Translations under genes and position numbers: made by a program
Assembly (NCBI GenBank): GCA_003978465.1
Contig: QNZS01000035.1
Span: 1-64,000 of the forward strand
Length of the DNA: 64,000 bases
From: Sulfurimonas sp.
GTDB taxonomy: Bacteria; Campylobacterota; Campylobacteria; Campylobacterales; Sulfurimonadaceae
Direction: 5' to 3'
Shown: positions 52,251-60,061 of the stretch, in pieces
Numbering within the stretch: position 1 is the stretch's first letter
Layout of the letters: every line of letters starts with the position of its first letter
The notes under the pieces: generated by a model
What the model saw: the letters and a program-made list of their open reading frames with translations, nothing else
Databases searched by the model: none
What the model was told of the DNA's origin: nothing

Positions 52251-52899
52251 TATTGATTTCTTTTAACCTTTTTTGTGTGCCTATATCGTGCCATATTTTT
52301 GTAAACACTTCACCGCTTATTTCTTCTTTATTGATACTTTCTCTTAAAAGTGGAGCGAGTGATTTCTTTTGAATGCCGATAGTATCAAATAGTGCCGGAG
52401 TATAGTACCCTATACCTGAGAATGTGAACATTTCATCTGCTTCATTTAAAACTAGACTATTCTTGATGGCAAAGTCCCCTTGTATATTATGCTCTGGATT
52501 TGGTACTAAAATTAGATGTGCTTTTTTTCCATGTAAGTCAAAACTTGCATCAAATTCATACTCACAGAAAATATCTCCATTAACAACTAAAAAAGGTTCA
52601 GTACCTAAAAGAGGTAGTGCTTTTTTTATGCCACCAGCAGATTCTAAGGCACCATATTTTTGCTCATCTGAGTAAGAGATTTTAATACCGTATTTTGAAC
52701 CATTACCTAGATACTCAGGTATTTTATATCCTAAGTGAGCAATGTTTATGACTATCTCTTTAAAGCCATTTTTTATTAGTTTTTCTATGTGCCAAAGTAT
52801 AAGTGCTTTACCCTGTACTTCTATAAGTGGTTTTGGAATTTTATCTGTTAATGGACGCATCCTTTCTCCTCGACCTGCTGCTAATATCATCGCTTTCAT
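52240..52899 (-). CDS. murU: N-acetylmuramate-1-phosphate uridylyltransferase, MurU-like
   Basis: MurU makes UDP-MurNAc from MurNAc-1-phosphate and UTP and so bypasses de novo synthesis. The 219-residue protein begins MKAMILAAGRGERMRPLTDK with the nucleotidyltransferase loop, followed by IPKPLIEVQGKALILWHI and EPFLVVNGDIFCEYEFD with a metal-binding Asp. A longer frame opens at 52977, but ATG 52899 fits the family and lies one base after the AmgK-like stop. The pairing with an AmgK-like kinase is as in Pseudomonas putida. Without that context it could be another sugar-1-phosphate nucleotidyltransferase. Confidence 0.85.
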   Translation of the reverse strand: MKAMILAAGRGERMRPLTDKIPKPLIEVQGKALILWHIEKLIKNGFKEIVINIAHLGYKIPEYLGNGSKYGIKISYSDEQKYGALESAGGIKKALPLLGTEPFLVVNGDIFCEYEFDASFDLHGKKAHLILVPNPEHNIQGDFAIKNSLVLNEADEMFTFSGIGYYTPALFDTIGIQKKSLAPLLRESINKEEISGEVFTKIWHDIGTQKRLKEINNAN

Positions 52900-52900
52900 C

Positions 52901-53851
52901 TTAAATTGTACTTTTGTTAAGTTTCTGCAAAAAATGTGCAAACTCTTTTGTCTCTTCATATCTGAGGGCTGTTTCAATTATATACTTTAAGACGAGAGGA
53001 ATATCTTTGAGGTAGCCATCTTTTTTATCCCGAAGGTGTAAGCGCGAGAAAATACCCAGTACTTTTATATGGCGTTGAAGCCCCGTAAAGTCAAACCATT
53101 TTATAAAGACTTCATCACTTACTCTAAGAGCTTGTTTATCTCGAAAGTAAAGAGCTAAGTCTTCTATATCTGCTCTCTTAAACTCTATATAACAATCTTT
53201 TAAAAGTGAAACTAAGTCATAAGTAATAGGACCAGTCATAGCATCTTGATAATCAATGACAGCTATCTCATCTTGAGGTGTGAGCATAATATTTCGAGAG
53301 TGAAAATCTCTATGAACAAAGACATCTTGAGGTTGTTGTAGTACAAGTTCAGATATAGAGTTGAGAGTATCTTTTATAAGTTCTTTTTCTTCTTTGTTTA
53401 AAGAGAGAGAAAGATTTTTCTCTAAGTACCACTCTTGCATTAAGTCCATCTCAAAATGTAAGAATACTTTATCATAAACAGGTAGAGACTGGCTTGCTGC
53501 GTTTTGCATCTTGAGTATCTCATCTATAGCATTTTTATAGTGTGTTTTAAAGTTAGAACTTTTTAAGACATCAAGAAGTTGTATATTTCCAAAATCTTCT
53601 AAAATAAGATATCCATATTTCTCATTTTTTTCTAAGATTTGTGGGGCTTTAACTCCTGCATTTAAAAGTCTTGCAGTTACATTTATAAAAGGTGAAAGAG
53701 ACTCTAACTCCAAAGAACTATCCATGATAATACGAGTTTCTTTCTCTTTTGTTAAACGATAGTATTTACGAAAACTAGCATCTGCACTTGCAATACTCAG
53801 TACATAATCTTTATAAGGAGTTGTCTGTATCCAAGTTTGTATTTTATCCAT
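52901..53851 (-). CDS. amgK: AmgK-like N-acetylmuramate/N-acetylglucosamine 1-kinase
   Basis: AmgK phosphorylates MurNAc at the anomeric position to feed MurU. The 316-residue protein has the aminoglycoside-phosphotransferase fold: SADASFRKYYRLT near residue 23, ILEDFGNIQLLDVL, the catalytic loop FVHRDFHSRNIMLTPQD, and the metal Asp in IAVIDYQDAMTGPITYDLVSLL. That last part is especially AmgK-like. It overlaps anmK by 8 bases and murU follows at once. It is the key for calling this a UDP-MurNAc salvage route rather than degradation by MurQ. Confidence 0.87.
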   Translation of the reverse strand: MDKIQTWIQTTPYKDYVLSIASADASFRKYYRLTKEKETRIIMDSSLELESLSPFINVTARLLNAGVKAPQILEKNEKYGYLILEDFGNIQLLDVLKSSNFKTHYKNAIDEILKMQNAASQSLPVYDKVFLHFEMDLMQEWYLEKNLSLSLNKEEKELIKDTLNSISELVLQQPQDVFVHRDFHSRNIMLTPQDEIAVIDYQDAMTGPITYDLVSLLKDCYIEFKRADIEDLALYFRDKQALRVSDEVFIKWFDFTGLQRHIKVLGIFSRLHLRDKKDGYLKDIPLVLKYIIETALRYEETKEFAHFLQKLNKSTI

Positions 53852-54932
53852 ATATAGCTCCTAGTTGTGAACTTTTTGTAGCTCCTGTGATAGAACATAA
53901 ATCTACTTCTTGTTTATGAGTACGTTTATAAGCAAACCAAGCAAAGGCCATCGCTTCAAGTACATCACTGTTTACTCCTAGTTCATCACTGCATTTAAGT
54001 ACACAAGTATTTAGCTCGCTTAGTCTTTGCATAAGAAACTTGTTTTTTGTACCACCACCGCAAACTATTAGACTTGTAATATCTCTGTCTTTTAAATCAT
54101 TTGAGATACTAAGAGCAGTAAGTTCGAGTAGGGTTCTTTGTATATCTTGATCACTAAGGTGTGTGAAGTTTGTAAGTTTCTCTTCAAGCCAAAGAGCATT
54201 GAAGTACTCTCTTCCTGTACTCTTTGGAGCAGATTTTTGGAAGTACTTATCTTCGAGCATAAGTGTTAAAAGTGCCTTATTTAGTTTACCACTAGAAGCA
54301 AACTCTCCATCCTTATCATAAGGTTTGAGCTGTGTTTGACTAATCCACCAATCAAGTAAAACATTACCACAGCCTGAGTCCCATCCAAGTACTTGCTCTT
54401 CTAATATAGTGATGTTCGCCATACCACCTATGTTTAAAACAGCAACTTTTCCCTCTAATCGAGAAAAAAGAAACTTATGAAATGCAGGAGCAAAAGGAGC
54501 ACCCTGCCCACCATTGGCTATATCCATACGTCTAAAATCGGCTATGGTAGTTATCTGTGTTTTTGATGCTACTATATTTGCATCGCCTAGTTGCATAGAA
54601 AAAGGTGTATGACCATTTGGTGAATGCCAAAGAGTTTGTCCATGTAAACCAATAGCAATTACATCCTCTCTGTTGATATTAAAGGCGAGTAAAAAAGTAT
54701 TGATTGAATCGGCAAAAAGAGTTCCGAGTTTGTGTTCAAGAGTACCTAAAAATAAAAGTGTTTGGGGAGTTGAAATAACCTCTAAGACATCTTTTTTTAA
54801 GTCTAGGGGAAATGAGTACTCATGAAAATGAAGAAGTTCGCATGAAGTATCGTTTATCTGACATAGTACGATATCAACACCATCAAGACTAGTCCCAGAC
54901 ATGACACCTATATAGAGCTGTTTCTTGTGCAT
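53844..54932 (-). CDS. anmK: Anhydro-N-acetylmuramic acid kinase AnmK
   Basis: AnmK opens the 1,6-anhydro ring of anhMurNAc and phosphorylates it to MurNAc-6-phosphate with ATP. The 362-residue protein has LYIGVMSGTSLDGVDIVL at the start, GLHGQTLWHSPNG, TTIADFRRMDIANGGQGAPF and LLDWWISQTQLKPYDKDGE-like segments, all typical. I use ATG 54932 with AGGTGA upstream; a longer frame from 55004 has no support. It is 11 bases behind the symporter gene. A MurNAc-6-P phosphatase (MupP) would be needed to reach AmgK and is not in this window. Confidence 0.93.
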   Translation of the reverse strand: MHKKQLYIGVMSGTSLDGVDIVLCQINDTSCELLHFHEYSFPLDLKKDVLEVISTPQTLLFLGTLEHKLGTLFADSINTFLLAFNINREDVIAIGLHGQTLWHSPNGHTPFSMQLGDANIVASKTQITTIADFRRMDIANGGQGAPFAPAFHKFLFSRLEGKVAVLNIGGMANITILEEQVLGWDSGCGNVLLDWWISQTQLKPYDKDGEFASSGKLNKALLTLMLEDKYFQKSAPKSTGREYFNALWLEEKLTNFTHLSDQDIQRTLLELTALSISNDLKDRDITSLIVCGGGTKNKFLMQRLSELNTCVLKCSDELGVNSDVLEAMAFAWFAYKRTHKQEVDLCSITGATKSSQLGAIYG

Positions 54933-54943
54933 AGTCACCTCTT

Positions 54944-56431
54944 TTATTTTGTATTTACTTGCATTATAGCAAATGATACAGCTGTACCAATAGTTATCTG
55001 CCAAGCAAAACCTATACTAAAACCAAAAGTATAAGGCTGAAGGATAAGTACTGTTAGGAATCCACCAACAAGAGAATAGGGTACAAGCTGTACAGTTCCT
55101 CTTGAAGTAAATATAGCAGAGAAAAAAACTCCAAGTAAACCTGTGTATGCAAATGCCATTACTCCAAGTGCAAAACCGATGAGTGAGAGATCTGAGTATC
55201 TTTGCCAGAAGTAACTGAGCAGTGCCATAGCAAAGAGTAAAAGAGAAAAGAGTAAAACAGCATTACGAGATGCTTTTATGAAGTGGGCTTCACTGGTATT
55301 GGTGTCTTTTTTGAGTTTATATGGTCTGTAGAGATCTTCAATAGCGACTGAACTAAGTGCTCCTAAGACTGAGTTTGTACTTGAAAGTGCTGCTGCAATC
55401 GCTCCAATTGTAACAAACCCTCGTATTCCTTCTGGCATCTCGTTTAGTATATAGTACATAAAAACAGTGATTTTTTCGCCTTTAAAACTTTGTAGGATAT
55501 CTGTACTTTGGTAGTGTACAAAAAGTAAAGCTCCTATGCTTAAAAAGAGTAAAACAATAGGGATAGTAAAAAGGATAGAGAGTATAAGTGAACGAGAAGC
55601 TTCTTCTTTATTCTTACAGGTGAGCACTCTTTGTGTCATATCTTGGTCAAGTCCAAATGCGGCAATGTTAAGAAGTAACCAACCACTCAGTAAGCCTATG
55701 ATACTAAACTTTCCATCTAAACTAGTATCTATAATGGTGAGTTTATTTTCTTGATTTAAAATCTCGATAATTGCGACATCACCTAGTGAAGTATATAGAT
55801 AAAAGAGGACAAGAAAACCTGCACTAACATAGGTGAGAGCTTGAATAACATCACTCAAAATAATAGACTTCACTCCTCCAAAATAGGTGTAAGCCAAAGC
55901 ACCAAGGAGAAGTATAAAGATAGAAATTATCATATGGAGAAGTAAAATATCTAAAAATAGTATCATACTAATAGCAAGAGCTGCAATATAGAGTCTAGCT
56001 CCACTTGCCATAATCCGTCCTATTAAAAACATAATTCCAGCCTGTTTTTTAGCACTTTCACCATAACGGGACTCTAAAAGTTCATAAACAGTGATGGCAT
56101 TAATGGCATAAAACTTTGGTACAAAAAACTTAGCAACAAATATAACGGCTAAAAGAGATGAGAAGTAAAAACCTATAAGTGTAAAGTTGTGAGTATAAGA
56201 GAACTCAGGAACCCCTAAGAATGTTGCAGCAGACTGTGTTGTAGCAAGTATACTGATGGCAACTGCGAGTAGAGGCATAGAGTTTGAAGCTGTAAAGTAT
56301 TCCCGACTTGTATTTATTTTTTGACGAGAAAACCAGTAAGAGCTAAAGGCTAAAACACCAAAGTAGGCTAAAAATATTAACCAGTCAAGAGATGTGAAGC
56401 TACTATTTATCAAGAGCTGCTCTAATTTCAT
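54944..56431 (-). CDS. Sodium:solute symporter family transporter, candidate anhydro-MurNAc importer
   Basis: The roughly 495-residue protein has about 13 membrane helices and SSS-family marks: SLDWLIFLAYFGVLAFSSYW as first helix, SREYFTASNSMPLLAVAISI, LATTQSAATFLGVPEF and GFVTIGAIAAALSSTNSVLGALSSVAIEDLY-like segments around the Na+ site. Relatives carry sialic acid, sugars, proline or myo-inositol. I use ATG 56431; a start at 56455 is also possible, and both overlap the NagZ-amidase gene. Its place between an exported NagZ-amidase and AnmK makes anhMurNAc, or a related cell wall sugar, the best guess for its cargo. This is inference, as no AmpG is seen. Confidence 0.85.
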   Translation of the reverse strand: MKLEQLLINSSFTSLDWLIFLAYFGVLAFSSYWFSRQKINTSREYFTASNSMPLLAVAISILATTQSAATFLGVPEFSYTHNFTLIGFYFSSLLAVIFVAKFFVPKFYAINAITVYELLESRYGESAKKQAGIMFLIGRIMASGARLYIAALAISMILFLDILLLHMIISIFILLLGALAYTYFGGVKSIILSDVIQALTYVSAGFLVLFYLYTSLGDVAIIEILNQENKLTIIDTSLDGKFSIIGLLSGWLLLNIAAFGLDQDMTQRVLTCKNKEEASRSLILSILFTIPIVLLFLSIGALLFVHYQSTDILQSFKGEKITVFMYYILNEMPEGIRGFVTIGAIAAALSSTNSVLGALSSVAIEDLYRPYKLKKDTNTSEAHFIKASRNAVLLFSLLLFAMALLSYFWQRYSDLSLIGFALGVMAFAYTGLLGVFFSAIFTSRGTVQLVPYSLVGGFLTVLILQPYTFGFSIGFAWQITIGTAVSFAIMQVNTK

Positions 56432-58061
56432 GCATAAAAACTTTTCCTGGGTCATTTTTCTCAGTTCTATATGACTTGTCTTTTTCTAACCAAAGTTCTG
56501 AATCTTCATAGTTTCTATATTCATAATGCCCAAGAACATTTGTGATACTCGAGTACTTATCTTTGAGATAATTTATAAGTGCGATGTTAGAAGTGAGTTG
56601 TGAGGCTGTTAAATCTTCACTTGTGTTATTTCTGCCACCTACATTTTCTATACCGATACTTGAATAATTTAATCCAATTACATGTCGAGCCATAGTATTA
56701 TCAGGCATAAGTTGATATATAGTACCTCTACGGTCTATGAGATAATGTGCAGATACATTAAGAGTTGAGGCTTTTACAATATCCTTCCTATCACTAAACA
56801 GGAGTTCAGGGTTGAGCCTCTCGTAAGACTTGTTAAAGTCCATCATTGCAGTCCAGTGTACAACTATGTTTTTTGGAATGATATTTATGTTTTTTACATA
56901 AAATCCATAATGTGTTTTAATGTACTCTTTTGTGAGTTGTCTGCGTTTGTCTGTAAACACAATAGGCTTTTGGATGATAGAGTTTTTCGTATGCATATTC
57001 TTTATACGTTTATTAGCTTCTTTGATTTTTTCTAGAGAAATTGAACCATTTTTCACCTGCTTATATATAGTGTTTACTATATCTGAAACACTATTTCTTG
57101 CTAGTTGATTTCCAAAAAGTAAGATATCTACTCCCGCATTTATAGCTAGTTTTGTACTATCTTTAAGTGAATAATGCTCGGAAATTGCCTTCATCTGCAT
57201 ATCATCGCTGATGATGAGTCCTTTAAAATTGAGCTTTTCCCGTAGTAACTCAGTGTTTGTTTTATAGGAGAGTGTTGCTGGATATTTGTTATCAATAAAA
57301 GAGTTAAATACATGTGCAGTCATTATCGCATCGGCTCTGTTTTGTTTAATAAGTGTTTTATAGGGTTTTAGCTCTTTGTTACTCCATGTTTTACTCACAT
57401 CAACAAAACCCCTATGCGAATCCCCTATAGAAGAACCATGCCCTGGAAAGTGTTTTAAAACAGAGATGATTTTCTTCTTTTTTTGAGCATCTATCACTAT
57501 AGAAGCATACTTGACTACATCTTTACTCTCTCTTGCATACGAGCGTTCAAGCCCAACTATTACCTTATTCTTTGGATTAATACTCAGGTCAACAACAGGT
57601 GCAAAATTTAGATTAATGCCTAAGTCTTGGAGCATTTTTGACTGAGAATTATAAATTTTTTTTGCATCAGAAAGATTCATTAAAGAGATTCTTTTGGCAG
57701 AGGGAATGCTTATAAATCCATATTCAGATTTAAGTCGAGCTACTCGTCCTCCTTCTTGGTCTATACCGATAAAAAGAGGTTTAGAAGAGTAGCTATTTAA
57801 GTCATTTATGAGATGTTTTAGTTGGTAAGGATTAAGTATGTTTTTAACACGTTTTTTATCGTTATAGAACTTGTCAAAAAGAATGACACCACCTAAGTCA
57901 TAACTTTGAATATCCTTTACAATCTGAGAGTTATAAAAAACAGCTTGTTCGTCAAAACCCACTATTAGCATCCTTCCTATCATCTTTTTAAGCTCTACAT
58001 CTTCATTTGGTGCTGCATTAAGTAGTAAAAATGTTTGCAATAATAGTAAAAATATTTTCAT
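56403..58061 (-). CDS. Exported NagZ-type GH3 beta-N-acetylglucosaminidase fused to Amidase_2
   Basis: The 552-residue protein combines two cell-wall recycling enzymes. A signal peptide (1-16) is followed by GH3/NagZ (about 22-365) with IDQEGGRVARL, the catalytic His loop KHFPGHGSSIGDSHRG at 203-218, and the nucleophile Asp286 in IISDDMQMKAI. The C-terminal Amidase_2 domain (about 395-550) has zinc ligands likely at His402 (VVHWTA), His512 (LGHYEY) and Asp537 (KNDPGKVF), as in AmpD. It should split GlcNAc from anhMurNAc and peptide from sugar. In E. coli both activities are separate cytoplasmic proteins; here both seem to be fused and periplasmic. Confidence 0.88.
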   Translation of the reverse strand: MKIFLLLLQTFLLLNAAPNEDVELKKMIGRMLIVGFDEQAVFYNSQIVKDIQSYDLGGVILFDKFYNDKKRVKNILNPYQLKHLINDLNSYSSKPLFIGIDQEGGRVARLKSEYGFISIPSAKRISLMNLSDAKKIYNSQSKMLQDLGINLNFAPVVDLSINPKNKVIVGLERSYARESKDVVKYASIVIDAQKKKKIISVLKHFPGHGSSIGDSHRGFVDVSKTWSNKELKPYKTLIKQNRADAIMTAHVFNSFIDNKYPATLSYKTNTELLREKLNFKGLIISDDMQMKAISEHYSLKDSTKLAINAGVDILLFGNQLARNSVSDIVNTIYKQVKNGSISLEKIKEANKRIKNMHTKNSIIQKPIVFTDKRRQLTKEYIKTHYGFYVKNINIIPKNIVVHWTAMMDFNKSYERLNPELLFSDRKDIVKASTLNVSAHYLIDRRGTIYQLMPDNTMARHVIGLNYSSIGIENVGGRNNTSEDLTASQLTSNIALINYLKDKYSSITNVLGHYEYRNYEDSELWLEKDKSYRTEKNDPGKVFMHEIRAALDK

Positions 58062-58064
58062 GGT

Positions 58065-58613
58065 TTATCCCTCTTTCTTATGTACTAAGAGATTTATATC
58101 ATTAATTACTTTAAATATAAGTGATTTAGTGAGCTCTTTTGTAACATTTTGTGGCTCAAAATGGTCACTCACTACTTTAAGAATGTATACATACTTAATA
58201 GCAGGAGAATGGGTAACAGCATCTAAGAATCCGTAAGACTCCATATCTACTACATCATATTTTACTTGGGTAATCGCTTCATGGACACAAACTATACTCT
58301 TTTTACCTTCTTTAAAAGAATGGGATACTCCATCATATATAACTTCACCTATTTCTAAAAGGGAGCCTATAGAATATTGCTTTTTAGCACCACATATCCC
58401 TATGTTTATATACATGTCTTCATCGGTTATGTCATACAGATTTATTAAGGCTTGTGTAGCTTCTCTTGCATTGATCACCCCAATTCCAGAGAGTATTATT
58501 TTTTTAGTTTTATCAGAATAAAGAGTGTATTTACCTAGTTTTGTTTTTGTGAGTTTATACTTATCTACAAAGGCTTGTGCCTCACTCTTTAATGCAATAA
58601 CTATATAAATCAA
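58065..58613 (-). CDS. Nucleoside phosphorylase/nucleosidase superfamily protein
   Basis: The 182-residue protein is a short member of the PNP/MTAN superfamily: ILSGIGVINAREATQALINLY as the phosphate/ribose loop, NIGICGAKKQYSIGSLLEIGE, and the purine-ribose motif YDVVDMESYGFLDAV. Possible substrates are methylthioadenosine, adenosylhomocysteine or futalosine; it is shorter than usual MTAN (about 230). The start is TTG 58613 with AAGGA at 7 bases, and a TATAAT box lies at 58642-58647. It is the first gene of the salvage operon, 3 bases from the NagZ-amidase gene. Its link to cell wall recycling is not clear. Confidence 0.78.
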   Translation of the reverse strand: MIYIVIALKSEAQAFVDKYKLTKTKLGKYTLYSDKTKKIILSGIGVINAREATQALINLYDITDEDMYINIGICGAKKQYSIGSLLEIGEVIYDGVSHSFKEGKKSIVCVHEAITQVKYDVVDMESYGFLDAVTHSPAIKYVYILKVVSDHFEPQNVTKELTKSLIFKVINDINLLVHKKEG

Positions 58614-58641
58614 TGAGTTGTCCTTGAAAGTTAATTTTACT

Positions 58642-58647
58642 ATTATA
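58642..58647 (-). promoter_or_regulatory. -10 box of the muropeptide salvage operon
   Basis: On the minus strand this reads TATAAT (in CACTATAATAG), placed 29 bases before the TTG start at 58613. All seven genes downstream are in the same direction with gaps of at most 11 bases or overlaps, so this may be the promoter of the whole operon. Confidence 0.5.
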
Positions 58648-58672
58648 GTGAAAATACATAAGGAATCTTTTT

Positions 58673-58968
58673 ATGGCCCCTTCAAATCCTGATTATTCTA
58701 ATTTAGATTAGAATGATATAGCTAAAAAATTGGCTTAAAGTTCAAGCATATACGACTGTTTCTTAGTAGTTTCCTGAATGAGTCTGGACCAATTTCAGTA
58801 AAGTTACATCGGCTATAAAGAGCAATGACTATGAAACAATCTGAGGTGCAGCTCACTCTTAAAGGGAAGCTCTGGTACCCTATGTTTTGATGAACTTTAG
58901 AAATAGAAATAGAAACAGAGGTTGCTACTGAAGAGGCCAATAGTCCTTTCGAAGATAATCAATATTAA
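58673..58968 (+). pseudogene. Broken HPt (histidine phosphotransfer) domain gene
   Basis: AAGGA and ATG 58673 open MAPSNPDYSNLD, then a TAG; reading on gives NDIAKKL. In shifted frames follow FKHIRLFLSSFLNESGPISV, then GAAHS, then LLKGSSGTLCFDEL, and EIEIETEVATEEANSPFEDN to a TAA at 58966-58968. Put together, AAHSLKGSSGTLCFDEL is the HPt phospho-histidine motif. The span is 296 bases, about 98 codons with a net frame change. At least one nonsense codon and two frameshifts make it non-functional. Confidence 0.65.
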
Positions 58969-59010
58969 GAAGCAATATCTACAATTAAGATATAAGTAAT
59001 TTTTTTTCGA

Positions 59011-59016
59011 TATACT
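59011..59016 (+). promoter_or_regulatory. -10 box of the SRP RNA gene
   Basis: TATACT lies 7 bases before the predicted 5' end of the SRP RNA, behind a run of eight T residues in place of a clear -35 box. This matches the T-rich housekeeping promoters described for Campylobacterota. Confidence 0.6.
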
Positions 59017-59022
59017 TTCAGT

Positions 59023-59127
59023 TCTCTTCTTTAGACCTGTGCAATGGTTACTAAAGGTAATGTGTCAGGGTAGGAATACAGCAGCACGCTTTTAGTGGTT
59101 ATGTGCCGCAGGTATCTGGAGAAGAGT
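59023..59127 (+). ncRNA. ffs: Signal recognition particle RNA (4.5S type)
   Basis: The apical part contains GTCAGGGTAGGAATACAGCAGCA, which fits the conserved bacterial SRP pattern GGTCAGG-GGAA-AGCAGC bound by Ffh. The flanks pair as one long hairpin: CTCTTCT (59024-59030) with AGAAGAG (59120-59126), ACCTG with CAGGT, and ACTAAA with TTTAGT. The length of about 105 bases suits the short bacterial form. It directs ribosomes making membrane proteins to the translocon. Confidence 0.85.
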
Positions 59128-59529
59128 CTCTTATAAACTATCTCACTTTAATTTAAAAATAATACAACCCCAATTCATTTTACTAGCTATAGTCTTTCAT
59201 AAAGTTCTCACATAATTCTGATACGATGGAGAGACTTCACTTGATGAGGCTATAGAAATTGGCTTAGGTTATGCCTAAATGTAGAACTTTGATACTTATA
59301 GAACTTTTAATCTCCACGGTTATACTTAGTATTTTGATGCTATTTTATATAAAAGTTAGGCAAACTTGAATCGTTTAAACCTTTAAACGAGTTTCCATTA
59401 GTGGTAAATAGTGAGTTTATAGCTGAAGAGTTAGGAGGGATAAGAATATTTTAAGTGGATAAAGAAAAAGACACTCAGAGTAACTTGTACACTTACTCTT
59501 TGAGGATACACAAGAGATACTTTTAAAGA
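59128..59529. other. Region of decayed genes behind the SRP RNA
   Basis: Apart from the prepilin-like remnant listed separately, a short frame ending at 59277 reads YDGETSLDEAIEIGLGYA and looks like the end of a lost protein. Its TAA overlaps the ATG of the prepilin-like remnant, as in a former operon. Confidence 0.35.
59271..59454 (+). pseudogene. Broken prepilin-like (type IV pilin/pseudopilin) gene
   Basis: ATG 59271 opens MPKCRTLILIELLISTVILS and ILMLFYIKVRQT to a TGA. LIELLISTVILSIL is the hydrophobic start of class III signal (prepilin) proteins (usual FTLIELLISTVILS), with the Glu5 of mature pilins. In another frame the sequence continues as KLGKLESFKPLNEFPLVVNS to EELGGIRIF and a TAA at 59452-59454. 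The gene is therefore frameshifted and too short. Confidence 0.55.
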
Positions 59530-59757
59530 TTAATTTTCTCGAAATTTAGAGATACCACATGGCTGGTTTGGACTTGGTGGATTGTCTTTTAAATATGTTA
59601 AGTCTTCGAATGTTTGTGTAAGTACTTTTTTTTGTTGTAGAATTGGAAGCATAAGATTGTCTTTTTCATTGAGTGGAATATCCCAGTTTAAAAGTATAGT
59701 CTGTACTTCATCATCAAGCTCTTTGAGGGCATTTTGTATATGTATAATTGAATTCAT
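59530..59757 (-). CDS. Hypothetical protein, 75 aa
   Basis: A helical, acidic protein (IQNALKELDDEVQTILLNWD and later QTFEDLTYLKDNPPSPNQP) with one Cys near the C-terminus. No known family was recognised. The start ATG 59757 lies about 100 bases upstream of rpmI on the opposite strand. Clean codon use and its length support a real gene. Confidence 0.6.
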   Translation of the reverse strand: MNSIIHIQNALKELDDEVQTILLNWDIPLNEKDNLMLPILQQKKVLTQTFEDLTYLKDNPPSPNQPCGISKFREN

Positions 59758-59854
59758 GAGAGTAGTATAGCAAGATTTTATAAATATTTGGGTATAATTT
59801 CACTCTTAATTCTGTCTAAATACAGATGCAAGAATTTTACTTAAAGGATTATCG

Positions 59855-60046
59855 ATGCCAAAAATGAAATCGGTAAAAGGCGCTGTTAAGCGTTTTAAAG
59901 TTAAGAAAAATGGTCAGATTAAGCGTGGTAAAGCGTTTAGAAGCCATATCTTAACTAAACAAGACGCTCAAACTCGTCGTGATCAAAATAAGTCAGCAAC
60001 AGTTGCAAAAGCTGATGCTGCTAATATTAAGGCGATGATTAACTAA
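59855..60046 (+). CDS. rpmI: 50S ribosomal protein L35
   Basis: The 63-residue protein starts [20 protein letters not shown] and continues [20 protein letters not shown], the L35 pattern. It is highly basic, of the expected length, and has AAAGGA before the ATG. rplT follows after 107 bases that hold RNA structure. infC, the usual upstream neighbour, is not present next to it. Confidence 0.97.
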   Translation: MPKMKSVKGAVKRFKVKKNGQIKRGKAFRSHILTKQDAQTRRDQNKSATVAKADAANIKAMIN

Positions 60047-60061
60047 TTTTAGTTTTTCATT

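Noticed and set aside
52900-52977. A longer start for the MurU-like gene
   Set aside because: It would overlap the amgK coding sequence for 26 codons; ATG 52899 begins the conserved MKAMILAAG.
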